From contig CM029126.1 of the NCBI GenBank assembly GCA_016859345.1, positions 14,253,027-14,317,026 on the forward strand: DNA of 64,000 nt, in the 5' to 3' direction. This DNA comes from Istiophorus platypterus (lineage: Eukaryota > Chordata > Actinopteri > Istiophoriformes > Istiophoridae). A program made the position numbers and the translations under genes. The notes under the pieces were generated by a model. That model did no database searches. It had not been told where the DNA came from and saw only the letters and a program-made list of their open reading frames with translations. Every line of letters starts with the position of its first letter. The first letter of the stretch is position 1. Shown here in pieces: positions 35,866-48,146 of this stretch.

Positions 35866-36069
35866 TGTGAGAGTCCTATGTACATTTATTTCTAGCATGG
35901 AACTCCACAACTCATTCCAGCAGTCGCATTTGTGTCTCATAAAGTCACGACGCCCGCAGTCGTTATCAGTGCCAAGGTGTTAATCTTGAGTCTTTCTTGA
36001 AGGTTCACATTTGCGTGGAGTGGAAAGCCGAACCAGACTCCCAAACACAACATGCCCACCCCTCCCCCA

Positions 36070-36070
<1 letters not shown>

Positions 36071-36101
<31 letters not shown>

Positions 36102-36102
36102 A
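36071..36102. repeat. CG/CA microsatellite
   Basis: (CG)4 followed by (CA)n; an alternating purine-pyrimidine tract. Confidence 0.9.
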
Positions 36103-36487
36103 GGAGGGAGAGATTGTTTTGGTTTTGGTTTTGATATTGCGTGCATTTTGGCCCTTATCGCCTCTTACCTACGCTGCATATTCAAGGCTATATAGTATAT
36201 TACAAATGACTGAAAACACGATATTTGTGTCCATTAAGGAAGGTAGTTGGGTCATTTAACGGGCATTTGTCATCATTTTACAGTCTATAGCTCCCTGCCC
36301 CGCATGTCATTTCATTTATTTTATTTCATCCGTGGGGATAATGTTGACCTCAGCCATCATCCATATACCTCAGCATTATTGGTTCCAGCATAGCGGAGAG
36401 TAGACATGATTTGCCACTGCAGTGTGAAGCAGAGGGAAGGCTGTTTATTGCTCAGGCTCTAAACAAAGAGCCCTAGTAGCCCGTGTG

Positions 36488-36519
36488 TGATCAATCTTTC
36501 TCGCCAAAAGGTCTGACAG
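36488..36519 (+). promoter_or_regulatory. Pbx-Hox plus Meis motif pair upstream of hoxa2b
   Basis: TGATCAAT (36488-36495) and TGACAG (36514-36519) lie 18 bp apart on the same strand, about 1 kb upstream of hoxa2b. A Sox-like AACAAAG sits about 20 bp to the left. Motif evidence only. Confidence 0.35.
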
Positions 36520-39500
36520 CTCCCTTCCCTAAGAACACATTTAAAGCATCTAACACTCCCTTAGATCATATATGGCCAGGAAGAGGACAACCACTCTCTA
36601 GGTAGGCTGTAGGAAGAGTTTCCCACTCAGAAATGTGGGGGATTTCTTCAGAAGCACGAATGAGACGCAACGCCATTACGCACTAAGGTTTTCGCGCACC
36701 CGCTCGATAATAAATCAGAATTCCAGCAAAAGACGACACTTGTCGTTTTATTTTTTTTTTTTCGTTTGCAGAAAATGGGACTATCATGGCACAGCAGAGG
36801 AAAGAAAGAAGGAATGGACGGGGTTAGTGGTATAGAAACGAACGGAGCAGCTTTTACATAGGATCAATTGTTTGCTGAGGTGAGTGGGTGTTGGCATTCA
36901 GCAGATATCCCATTCACCCTCATACCTTTCTCTCTGTCAGATACCCTGTGGACAAACTCTTTCTCTGGCCTCTAACAATTCAGCTTTTAACACATGCCTG
37001 CCTGTAATAATAGGCTATGATATAATTTAAAACATATCATATCAGTTGTTCTATCATTATAGGGCTTACAAATTAATTTAATAAGCGTATTCGAGTTAAC
37101 CAATTTCGTTTGTGTGTAACCAACTGTCCAGCATTTTTGTTATTTCTGCAAATTATTATCCAAACCAACCAACTTATTTGTTCATTTTATTCTCGTGAAA
37201 ATGTGCTGATTAATAATGGTTTACATGAAAACAGCATTTACCTGAGCAAACACACAAAGGTGTACCAGGACCATGATGCCAAGAGAACAAAGAGCCTTCT
37301 GGAAAAAGAATGATCCTATACATTAAATGATTTACAAGAACCTAAACACTGCGCGCTGAAACATATTTCCCATTTCGCATTGCAGAAAATTTTTGATTTA
37401 TATGTTTTTCTTGTCCAGGGCTTTACAGACAGAGCAACGTTTTGCTGCTTGTTTTCGAACTGGTGCAGACAAGAGGACGGTGTCTGGTTGAGTTGCGAGC
37501 AGGGGCGACACGTTTCCCGTCTGTTCTGAAACAACATGAGGGAGGCATGTGGGAGGCAAGCAGGCCAGACCTGTGACCACTGACGAAATGTTTTTAGAAT
37601 AAAAAAAACCCCCAACTATTACCATTATAGTCTACAATGTGCTTTGGATTAATTTTCGTTTATGGTGTAAGTGTGATGAAAATGTTGAAGCAGTATAAAA
37701 AAAAATAAAGTTTTTCAGTCACCAAAATGTGCATCTGTTTTTTTTTTCAGTGCGTAAAAGCTGTTATTTGGTGAAATGATTGAAAGTATTTCCAAAAGTG
37801 TTTATTGCATGTTGTTTCCGTCATTAATGCTGCAGTTTATCACTCATCACATCATATTCTGCCCGTGGGGGGAAACTGGGGGAAAAAAGCAAGGGTGCCT
37901 TCGAACTGCTTGGTACGAAACATATTTAGCATTGAGCCGCGTGTGGGTGTGTGTCATGGAAACAAAGCAGAATTTTTACATTACAGTTTTATTTACAGAG
38001 CCCCTGTGATTCATGGGAAGATCTGACAGATACTTCAGCCGCGTTATAGGCCCGCAAATCAAACTGTTTTGCACTCGACATTTGCAGAAACGTCGAGATA
38101 GATTTTTTTTTTTTTAAGTACCTCACTGATATGGCGATTGAGACATTTTTTGCCACTCAAAATATCAAAAAAAAACTTTTAAGGATGATAGTAAATTGAT
38201 AAACTATGTTAATAAATAAAACTCTTGATATTGATAGGTAAACCCAAAATCATTTATAAATATGGCTTTAAGCAGGATTTGAAACAAACTTTTAAATTTA
38301 TGTGAGGCTGATTAAAAAGTAGAAACTTGAACCTCTCTGTGTCTGATAAAGGAAACTCCAACAAGCAAACTCCACACTCAGAAAGTGCATTTCCCATGAA
38401 AACACCATCAATCTAATGTGTTATTGATTATAGGCGTATCGAATAACACACGCGCATATCAAAGAAGTAACTTCATATCCACTTTGGGATTCTTCCGAAA
38501 CAACAGACTATTGGCAGTGAGGGTAAGTGAATCAAACAGACTCCTGTGTGCTCATGACATTAGGCTCCTGATATCTCCTCTGAAGTTCACTTGCGGCCTC
38601 CTCTGTCACCAGAGGTGACAGGAGATTTGATGTATAGGGGTCACGATAGGCCGCCGCAAATAACATCCGAGCAGCTCTGTTTTTCTGAAGCATGGCTCCT
38701 CACATTGCTGCTTGTACAGAAGATATAAACCCCAGAAATTTCACAGGGGCCAAACTGGATGTCATCTACTCAAAACGCCGTTTTCTAGTGCCTGAACAAA
38801 CGTCACCGAAGGTTTTCAAGGGATAACATCTGTATTTCATCATGTTCTTGGAAAAAAAATGGGAATATAAGTTAACCTTTAATATACTTACAGTTTTACC
38901 GAGAAGAGGAATACGAGCGTTGATGGGATGCATGTGATGACATGTGGGGGTGTGCGAGGGAGAAAAGTGTGATGGGTGGGTGTGTGTGTGTGTGTGTGTA
39001 GAAGGTGTTGACCTGAAAACATGTGTGTGTGCTCGTAAGATCATGATCATGTGTTCACCCTAATAACGAACAGTGGAACCTTTTGAACCAAATCACCCCT
39101 AAGTATTCAAATAACATCACATTAACTGATTATTTATATCAGTGGAATCATAGATTTGTTGAGTGGGAATGTATTGGAAATGCATCCAATTATATATAGC
39201 CAAGTGTGATCATCACAGCAGTAGATATTGTTTTTTCTGAACCCCTCAAAAGCAGAAGGTGGAGTCATATCATAAACTATTTTTTTTTTTTTCTCACAAC
39301 AAAGCAAAAAAAAAAAGAGAAAGAACCCTGGAAAAAAAAAACGCTTTGATTTATTAAAGGATCTTTAGATAGCTACTAATGCCACCGTTAAACGACTGTA
39401 AAACGAAACAGAAGACGTAGCAGGTTTATATGTTCCATGAAACGATGATATGGTCTCCACCGAACGGGTTTTTTGTTTTTGTGTTGTTTTTACATCATGA

Positions 39501-39723
39501 ATGCATTTGACTGTTTGAGAGATGGCCGAGACCACCTGCTGGGGGCCACCTGCTGCAGCAGCAGAGCAGTAGTAGAGTCACAGTAGAGCTGGTCCTGTTC
39601 AAAGTCTCTTTTTTTTTTTTTTCTCTTTTTTAACCCTCTATTTTTTTATTTTTCATTTTTTTTAGTAATAAAGTGATGTTTGTTTTTTTTTTCAATGTGT
39701 GAAACGTGTTGTTGTGTTGTTTG

Positions 39724-39844
39724 TGCGAGCGTGTGTGTGTGTGAGCGCGTGAGCGTGTGTGTGTGAGCGTGTGAGTGTGTGTGTGTGAGCGTGTGTGTGT
39801 GCGTGTGTGTGTGTATGCGTGTGTGTACGTGTGTGTGTGCGCGC
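39724..39844. repeat. GT/GC-rich microsatellite
   Basis: Interrupted (GT)n with GAGCGT insertions and a GCGCGC end. Confidence 0.93.
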
Positions 39845-40990
39845 CTGCTGACTGTTGGCCTGGAAGCAACAAACGGATGTTTCTGCACCGACACAGTCTT
39901 GTTGGTAGACGGTTGTAAAGTAATTAGACGGTTTAAGACATAGCCATCTGCAGTCCTGCTATACCCTCCACCCCTCTTTTGTGTGTGACTGTGTGTATGT
40001 GTTAACCCTCTGCCTGAGGCCTATCATAGGGCGATATTACATATTTGACTCTTTGCCCGAGTATCATTTAAAATGCTGCTTTACGACTGTCACAGAGCCT
40101 CCACAAGCTCTGCTGTTTTCGCACCTTATAAACAGCTTAGGCCGTGATTGTGGTTTATTGCAGAAGGCCCTCTAGTCCGGTTTGTAAGGCGTTAAGGGAC
40201 TGAGATAGTAAATATCGATGCTGTGATTCATTTCACTTAGTGCATAATAATCTATAAATACTAAAAATGTGTTTGGCTGTTTCTTTAATTATCTCTCATT
40301 GTTTCCTGACTTTGTGTTTTAAATTGTCACATTTCCACACTGTGTGTTACTAGTTTGCAATCCACAGTGCGACTGTGATTGCTGGGGGGGGGCTTTCTTT
40401 TACTGTAAAGATCCAGAACTATTCATAACTGCGGCCATATTTTTCGTCTTTATATTCAATATTTGGTTAAAAGAGCCAACCTCAGCTCTTTCAAAAATAC
40501 TGGCTGTGTTTCAATCAAATAAATATGCCCCTCGCATTTCCACAATAATGTTATTATAATGTATAAATATTATTTCTGGAAATGCCGCTTTATGCAAACG
40601 GAGTTGACAAAAGTATTTCTGAGAGGGAAAAAAATCTGGACAGGCATTAGGAAGTTTTTTTGTGGCTCGTTTGGTTTGTTTGCGCCATAAAGCTCAATGG
40701 TTACAAACCAGAAGACGTAGTAAAAGCCTGTTTCTTAAAATCATGTTTCCTGCAATAAAAACAGGGTTTTTCAGTTTAATTTATTCTTAATGACAGGAGG
40801 AAAAAATCCAATTTTTTCGCAATTAGTTTTGAAACTTTTTTAGGTTGAAGAGAGCAGGAAATTAAAATGAGTTTAAGTACTATTTCATGAATTAGTAATG
40901 TATGTCAGTAATACGCTCTCTTACTAAAAGCAAGGCGATAAAAAATTAATAAGACATAATATTTTTTCTCATGTGCTATACAAACTACTC

Positions 40991-40996
40991 TTTATT
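40991..40996 (-). terminator. Candidate poly(A) signal of hoxa9b
   Basis: AATAAA on the minus strand, about 410 bases after the hoxa9b stop codon. Confidence 0.35.
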
Positions 40997-41404
40997 TTTC
41001 GGATGAAATCAAGAACGACGAGGTATTTTAGTGGTGCACAGTGTTTTCACAAATGGATCAAAACCTAACGGTTATAAAAACATCTAAAGTAGCAAAAATA
41101 ATAAATTAAACAATGCAAATAGTCATCGGAGAGACATTCAGGTGGTCAAGGATAATTTCATGCAGACAACAAATGGCCTATGGTTCACTATCTGTGTGCG
41201 CCAAATACAACATTTAAACTCTGACGAGACACTTTTACCTCTTGCAAACATGAAACACTGGATATCATAGGGGGCAAAAACATCCAGCATCTTTTTAGCA
41301 AGATAAACTTTACAACAACACGTGTAACAGCTCAGGAATATTTGGGACAGACCCCCCCCCCTCCTTCCCCCTCCCCCCCAATCCACCTTCAGTTCAAAAA
41401 CCAG

Positions 41405-42652
41405 TTAACTGTCTCTCCGCCGGTCTTTGTTTTCTTTCTTCATCTTCATCCTGCGGTTCTGAAACCAGATTTTCACCTGCCTCTCGGTCAAATTCAGGAG
41501 TCTCGCTACCTCGTATCTACGATCCCGGGGGAGGTACATGTTAAACAGAAACTCCTTTTCCAGTTCGAGGATTTGATGCTTTGTATATGGACAACGTTTT
41601 TTTCTGGTGGGCTTTGCGTGAAGCCAGTTGGATGACGGGTTATCTGGAAACAGGGGGATCAAAACCATGAGAGAAAAGAGTTAATACTCCCAGAGTATGA
41701 ATAAAAAACAAGACTAGTCTGTTGACTTTAGAGGGTTTTTTTGGGGGGGGGGGTGCTACTCCAGGCAAGATTATATAAATTTAATCATTCTGGTTTATTT
41801 TCACTCTGCAATGAAGAAAGAAGATAGAAAAAAAAATCCTCACCAAATCCCCTTTAAAAATTGTGTAATTATACATTGTCGTGTGCCAACTACTTTCAGG
41901 AATACCTATTTTATTTTTTACAGAGGGTGATGGCATTGAGCTATAGCACCAATGTTTCTCTCTGAGCCTAAACTATAGTGGCAACAATATTGTCTGTAAA
42001 ATGTTTACACCCCTTTCTATACTGCACCAGGCCTACACCATCCAATACAATTCCTCCAGATCCTCAATCAATTTTCGTGGATCTAAATTCAGCCACAAAG
42101 TGACCAAAATAAAAGGAAAACACTGCATCGCTTACTTGCGTCTGTCTCCCTCTTTTCCTCTGCTGACGGGCTGTCGTCGGTGGCTTTAGGCGTGGAGGTG
42201 GTTTCGCAGGGAATCTCCGCAAGGGACGCTCCGTTTTCAGTGTCAGACAAAAGAGGTGTGTGAGTCTCCAAAGTTGTACATTCGGCACTTCCAATCAGGG
42301 GCTCGGGTTTGATCTCATAATGCATGGCTGTCGACGGTAATCCCGTCAAACAGAGGGACGCGGAGACCGGATCCAGCGCCCAGGAGCGCGCAAACATGCT
42401 ATCGCTGTCCCCGCTCGTATAATGGTGATGTATATAGGTCGGAGTGCCCGTGTTCGGAGGGTGGGCCGTGATGGGACTCCAAGATCCACCAAAAATAGAA
42501 GATTTCGCCTGCAGTGGACAAGACTCCTGTCCGCCATATTCGGCCAGCGTCGCCTGCTCCACCCCTGCAGCTGATGAGTACCTCGGTGCAATATCTTCCT
42601 GCTCGGGAAGAACCCGCGAGTCGACATAATAACTCGTTCCCAACATCGACAT
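41405..42652 (-). CDS. hoxa9b: Homeobox protein Hox-A9b
   Basis: Two coding exons, 42136-42652 and 41405-41643, give 251 aa. HOXA9 is an AbdB-class transcription factor that patterns the posterior trunk and paired appendages. The N-terminal activation region begins MSMLGTSYYVDSRVLPEQED. The PBX-contact tryptophan motif NNPSSNWLHA spans the splice junction (about 173-182). The homeodomain is about 185-244 (TRKKRCPYTKHQILELEKEF, RQVKIWFQNRRMKMKK). I placed the start at 42652 because it gives the family N-terminus. The frame stays open 27 codons upstream with a T-rich hydrophobic string that is untypical of Hox proteins. Homeodomain residues I13 and P27 replace the usual Thr at both positions. 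A CACGTG E-box lies 216 bp upstream of the start. Confidence 0.95.
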
Positions 42653-42867
42653 TGCAAATAATGCAAAAGGAAAAAAAAAATTAAAAAAAATAATTAAAAC
42701 AAAAATTGAAATAATAAATAAATAAATAAACAACGCGTGGCAGTCCTGCAGCCTTTAGAAAAAACAGATTGGTTGCATGATATTATGCGCTGCTTTCCTG
42801 CACCAGCTTGGAGCTCTGTGCGTCCTGTAAGTTGAACCTTGCCCAAGACTGGATAGGGCGCCTCGAA

Positions 42868-42873
42868 CACGTG
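42868..42873. promoter_or_regulatory. CACGTG E-box upstream of hoxa9b
   Basis: AACACGTGACC about 216 bp 5' of the hoxa9b ATG. The same AACACGTGA core occurs about 135 bp 5' of hoxa13b. Motif evidence only. Confidence 0.35.
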
Positions 42874-43768
42874 ACCGTGGGACAGAACAATAAATAATAA
42901 ATCAGCCTGCTGCTAAACTAAATGGCCACCATTTTCCCGACTATATTTTCATAGCAAATCCCTGCACCTTTATTGGGAAATATTTCGTTTTATAAGCAAT
43001 AAACGTTAAAGCTTTTGTCAAGAGATCTTATGTTAATGTAATCGAACATATTTGTGATTGGGGGGGGGTGCAGGAGTAATACTACTTGAAAGCCTCCATT
43101 TGTTAAATCTCCAAACAAACGCTCCCCTTGTATATTCATTTTTTTTTTTAAAAGTTTAAAATAATCCAATGACTTCCTTCTATAAAACTCTTAGTCTGGT
43201 AAGACAATTCTGGTACCTGTTAGTGGCAGGTATTTACAATACTTTCAAGACTTTTTAAATTAGATAAAACAAGCAGAGATGTGTTTAAAGGACCACTGGA
43301 ATCAACAGTATCTCAGCATAGTGAGGGACCGTTTCCACACTGCTGGGCCTGCAGAGTTGTAGGTCCACTTTGAAGGCAATCTAAAACGGAAAGTGGGGTG
43401 AGGTTATTTGGGTGCTATATAACAGTCCCTTTTATCACGGGCAATTGGGTTGTTTTTCTTAAGGTTACAACCTGGCTGTCTAAGCTAAATATCACCAATA
43501 AAGCTCTGCCTTTGTGTCCTTTCTCTGGCGCAAGCAGACGCATCCGGCGTTTCCTACGGCAAAGCAACTGGCAGACTGCAATGATCATAACCGAGGCCTT
43601 GTCTGTCCTTTGCTCTTCTCCTGGACATATACAAGCACTAATCCTTTCATTTCCCAGCCTTCTTCTTTACTTCCTGCTGTTTAGATTACACAGATCTACC
43701 CAAAAAATCATTTACAGGGATAGTCTTAAATTAGAGACATGGTAAGTAAAAAAATAAATAAATAAATG

Positions 43769-43799
<31 letters not shown>

Positions 43800-43988
43800 C
43801 CCATAACCAGGTACATACATGTATCTAATGGGAAAAAAAACCTGAAGGATAAAAAAAAATCCTCTCAAGTATCCCGTTTACACACAACAATAAAACACAA
43901 TATTGGACTTCTTGGAAAAATTAAGAGCCAAGTTAAGGAAAAAATCAGTAGTTAATAGGAATTCGTTTTCATGATTCGACGAGTTTTA

Positions 43989-44068
43989 CTGAGGTAATCA
44001 AGGCAGTTTCGTGTTGTGGGAGAAAAAATATAGCCCAACAACATGAGACTACCTAAACCACTCAACAG
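43989..44068 (-). ncRNA. mir196: mir-196 precursor hairpin
   Basis: The mature 5p arm at 44034-44055 (minus strand) begins UAGGUAGU and ends CAUGUUGUUGGG. This matches miR-196 except that base 9 is C where miR-196a has U. After a loop of about 15 nt, the 3p arm at about 43996-44018 (CACAACACGAAACUGCCUUG) pairs with it, as in known mir-196 precursors. The flank GUGGUUUAGG also fits. mir-196 sits between Hox9 and Hox10 paralogs and is co-transcribed with them. It represses Hox mRNAs such as Hoxb8. The seed (bases 2-8) is intact. The C9 change creates a C-A mismatch with the 3p arm. Which lettered family member this is cannot be decided here. Confidence 0.9.
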
Positions 44069-45145
44069 CCCGCTCTTCAGAAAAATTATTAATGTTTTTT
44101 GATTTGGTTATTATTTAAGTGTGTTTGAGATTTGAAAATTTTGTAGATTCTCAGTATAAGATCTACCTGAAACCTGTAAAGGCGCAAAGGACAATAGTCA
44201 GACGGATTATATAAAAGATCTTATAACAAATGGAAGCCACGCAGTCTCATTTTTTTTTTACTACATTTCTCTCAAAACTGTTTTAAACCTTTTGGACTGT
44301 TTTAGTTCAGATTGTCCAGATGCGTCGTTACGAAAACATTACAATTGATCTTCTACCATTGAAAAAAAGTATAATTAGTGTTCGTCTTTGTTTTTTGCAA
44401 ATTTTGGCCCCTGATTTTAATTTAAAATTATACTTTTAAAAATCGCTTCTTCACTTATTGCGTGGTTTACATTTAAATCTGTTGTCATGGGCGAAAAGCA
44501 AACAAGTGTGCACGGCCTCCAGACATCTGTTTAATGACGTGGACTATGAAGAATATCTGCCTCTACCACTGTAATAACATTTAGCGTGGACATAGCGGAC
44601 TCAGTCCAAATCACAAAGGAACCAGGCGCTACTCCTGAGCCAGATATAAATTTTAAACAGCGCGCAGCTACTAGTCTTTCTCTCTGAATGAAATAAGAAG
44701 TCTGCAGTTGCAGGGATGGTTTTATTAATTTGACCAGCAAAAATGTGCAAATATTCATCAAACCTCTTGGGTTCTTTAGCTGTCACATAAAGGCCTACAT
44801 GTAACTGTAACACAAGTATCCCAAGGGTTAGTCCAGCATGCAAAGTCCAATGGTTCACTCAGGTTGAATATACAATATGTACAAGCCTGAAGCTCTGAAA
44901 CATTGTGGTCACATTCTGAACATTTTTTAAACACAATGGATCAACGTTACAAATGTAGCCATTTATAAATACATATCCACGACAAAAATGAAAACAGACG
45001 TGAAAATAACATTTTCGAAAGAACAACAATCAATAAGTTAGCAGTAGGGTCCTATTTTCCATGGACATTCTCACAGTTGGGTGTGGGGGCTCTTCACAGG
45101 CGCCCTTGCCATGGATGGAGGAGGGCGCCAAAGACGCAGTCAGTC

Positions 45146-47196
45146 TCATGAGAAACTGAAGTTGCTGGAGAGCTCTCGGATCCTGTTCTCTCGGCTCATT
45201 TTTTTCAGTTTCATCCTCCTGTTTTGGAACCAGATTTTGACTTGCCTGTCAGTGAGGTGCACACTGCGGCTGATCTCCAGACGACGCTCTCTAGTCAAGT
45301 ACATGTTGAAGAGAAACTCCTTCTCCAGCTCCAGAGTCTGGTGCTTGGTGTAGGGGCAGCGCTTCTTTCGGCCACTCTTAGCTGTGAGCCAATTAGCCGT
45401 ACTTTCCATTTTTCCATCTCCTAAAATGAGAGTGAGACATTACACGTTAGAGGGATTAGGCAACAGGTGTAACAACTTCATTATACCTGTTGGGATCATA
45501 TGGGTTTTCAAGGGAAATAAAGACTAGTCAAAATTCAAAATCCAAAATAATCGGAATTTGACGTGGTCCAATTGATAAACCAGTGGCCTCTAGCCATTAG
45601 ATATTAGACTATCAAGAGTCTAAGACTTGACCTGGCGCCTACTACTCAACAATAGCTTGTATAGACCAATATAATGACTAATTTCTGTATTCTGTTGGAT
45701 TTCGTATAAGATTTTACGCACAACCAGAAAGCTCTGTGGATAAATGCTATTCCGCATTTTAACAGACTATTTGCTATTTGCTACCATTAAACAGCTTTAA
45801 CCGCAACAGCCTGTAGCCAACTGAATCTTTATTAAGACATAAAACACAGCCTGCACAGTCCACTGAAAACATAGCAAGGCTTGCGCCTTTGATGAGAGGA
45901 CGAAAATAAATCAGACCGGATTGGCCTTGTTGTTGCTTTAAATGAAATAATAACGAGACCCTGATAATGTTTAAAAAAAAAAACCCAAGAATAATTCATG
46001 TGCTTTCGTCAAAACTTCATACTTTTGCCTGTTAAAATAAATCAATGAGGCCTGTATGAGGTGATGCAATACAGCACGACTGTAGCAGCCTATGTGCAAC
46101 CTAAAATCGAGCAACTAAAGCACAACAGCTGTGACCCTCCACTTGGATTGGTCAAATCATTTTTAATTTCGCCTCTTGCCTGATAAAACGGTAAATACCG
46201 GATCAACTTAAAAATACGAGTGGCTAAGTGTTGACCTAAATATTAATCCCGTGATGGAGAACCAGCACTCATACTCGTGCATTCTTTTGTGGTCAGAAAT
46301 CATTGGTCTTGTTATTGGACTGCTAAAAATCACATATGCATGCCCTTATACCGTGTCTGGGTTTTGTTGGTTTTGCTTTTCTTTTCTTTTTCTTTTTTTT
46401 TTTTTTTTACAACGTATGTGGACTCTTCACCTTTGACGGGCTTTTCCTGACACTCCGTCTCAGCGGGCTCGGGGGAGGATGAGCTCTCCGAGGAGAGGCG
46501 GCTGTCCTCCTCTCTGGCCGGGGCGCAGGGCGCAGGGATGGGCGCCTCCTCGTGGCTCTCCCTCCGCTCGGGCTCCGCAGAGGCGGCAGGCGGCTGGGAG
46601 GACTGGCTGTCCAAGCGGACAGGTCGCTGCAGGGTAAAGTGATTCATGTTTGGCTGGACATCGTGGTAAAGCCTGGAGGACGTGTAAGTCTGGGACAGAC
46701 GGAAGTAGCCGGGGACCGGCACAGTGCTGCCGGTAACCGGGCATGAAGCAGTGGGGTAGGAAATGTCATCTACTGTCGCTCCTTTAGGACATTTGTCAGA
46801 CTCGTAAAGGCAATATGCGCTCTCCTCTTTTATACTCGGTGAAAAGGAACACTGAGCCATGTGTTGGCCGTTGGGCTGATCCACCCGGCACGATCTCGAC
46901 GTTTCCAGCCACGTTTCCATCCCTTGAACATACGGAGCGGAGGAAGGGATCACGCTTTGGGTGCTTGGCTCGTTGCGCTTACCGATCCCCGGGAAGCAAG
47001 AGCCACCGGAGAGTCCATATGAATATTCCGACGCCGGTGGCAAATACACGCCGTTACTCTGGTAATATGAACCACTGTCGGTTCTAACGTTGATTAAGGA
47101 GTCCACGAAAAACGAATTTCCAGCTTGGTTGTTGGGGCATGTCATCGTTGTGGTATAATTTGACGGAGGATGAAGATAGCCCTTTCTGGCTGACAT
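45146..47196 (-). CDS. hoxa10b: Homeobox protein Hox-A10b
   Basis: Two coding exons, 46431-47196 and 45146-45420, give 346 aa. HOXA10 is an AbdB-class homeodomain factor of posterior trunk, appendage and urogenital patterning. The start MSARKGYLHPPSNY matches the conserved HOXA10 N-terminus. NSFFVDSLINV (about 27-37), IKEESAYCLYESDKCPK and VPVPGYFRLSQTY are paralog-10 landmarks. The junction segment with ANWLTAKSGRKKRCPY (264-279) contains the PBX-contact tryptophan W266. The homeodomain is about 272-331 (RRLEISRSVHLTDRQVKIWF, QNRRMKLKK). The C-terminus is RIRELSSNFSFS. The donor GTCAAAG|GTGAAG and the acceptor TTTTAG|GAGATG restore the frame. The intron is 1.0 kb. The linker at about 200-255 is Ser/Glu/Pro-rich. 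No oddity in key residues. Confidence 0.96.
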
Positions 47197-48093
47197 TTCT
47201 TGTGCAAAACATTGCTGAATAATTACTGATACTCACGCTTCTCACTGTAGCCTGCAGCCAATTAAAACACCAGGCGACTACAGACTCCTCCCAGTCCGAC
47301 CGGGCAGCTCTACTCTGTCATATATTTTGTTTTAGGCTAAGTAAAGAGAAAATTGTGAGGGGGGAAAGTGGTGCATCAGAAAGGTTTAAGTAAAACAAAA
47401 TTAAATTCCCTTTCGAATTGGAGCCTCGATCACTACCTACGAGGCTGGAGCTGCCTATTTAAATTTCACGTCGAGCATTATTTGACAACTCCGTTGTTGA
47501 AAGCTGCCTCTAACAATTATGTACAATGCATAGCTTTATGGCCAGTTTTACAGCACTGTAAAAACGAAGGGTTCTAGAGGTGCCTGTGAGGAGCTAGGGG
47601 TGCATCAAAGATCCAAAAGGTCGAGGGGCTCTCAACCCTCCTTTTGCTGCTCCGGTGATTATTATTAGGCTATTTGATTTTTTTTTTTAAATTCCAAAAC
47701 TCTCATGGACTGTCCAGTAGCTGTGTAGCCACATAGTGTTTCATCTCGCCACATCGCTGGTCAGACCAGTACAAAGTCACTTGCTTTAGAGCTCCCCCAA
47801 CTTATGCGATTGTAGTGTGGATATTTTGGGTGCAAATGCAATGGCTGCTTCCAGTGACCTTTTTAATGCAAAGGCACTGCTGAGCATTTTATAAAGGTGA
47901 AAAGCAGGCAAACGGAAGTAAGCGCCTCATCTGCACAATGCTCTGCAGGTATATTGTTAGTAATGGTCAGCAAATACTGACCAGACTGCAAAGAATGTAG
48001 TCCGTTACAGAATAAATTACATTAGAATTTGTCAGTCTCACTGTTAACAGAACTATTGTGAATCTGTAGGAGTATTTACTCACTCCGCAGACA

Positions 48094-48146
48094 ACACACA
48101 CACAGACACAGACACGGACACAGACACGGACACAGACACAAACACA
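48094..48146. repeat. Short tandem repeat, CACAGACACGGA units
   Basis: About three to four tandem copies of a 12-bp unit built from CACAGA and CACGGA hexamers. Confidence 0.85.

Larger units (their letters stand above)
35468..40990. other. hoxa2b-hoxa9b intergenic region, no Hox a3-a7 genes
   Basis: This interval replaces the whole hoxa3-hoxa7 block of an unreduced cluster. No homeobox, hexapeptide or recognisable exon is present on either strand. It holds the hoxa2b upstream region with an AT-rich TATA-like tract (about 35529-35548), a TGATTGAT (35722-35729), a Pbx-Hox/Meis pair (36488-36519) and several CA/GT tracts (35814-35865, 36071-36102, 38979-38999, 39724-39844). The rest is AT-rich unique-looking DNA. 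Confidence 0.65.
42653..45145. other. hoxa9b-hoxa10b intergenic region
   Basis: Contains the hoxa9b 5' flank with an ACACGTGA E-box (42868-42873) and minus-strand TTTATT/TTTATTG AbdB-like sites near 42885-42900. It also has a short AT tract (about 43770-43800) and the mir-196 hairpin (about 43989-44068). An AATAAA on the minus strand near 44721 may end hoxa10b transcripts. No other gene is seen. Confidence 0.6.

Noticed and set aside
30164..41404. Search for mir-10 in the anterior half of the cluster
   Set aside because: No ACCCUGUAGA-type mature sequence was found on either strand. mir-10 is not expected where the Hox4-5 region has been deleted.
42653..42733. In-frame upstream ATG that would extend Hox-A9b by 27 residues
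   Set aside because: The extension is a hydrophobic string translated from T-rich leader sequence and matches no Hox N-terminus. MSMLGTSYY is the family start.
46330..46430. Lysine-rich extension of the hoxa10b exon 1 frame
   Set aside because: It reads past a good donor (GTCAAAG|GTGAAG) into A-rich intron sequence. Splicing to 45420 restores the normal Hox10 protein.
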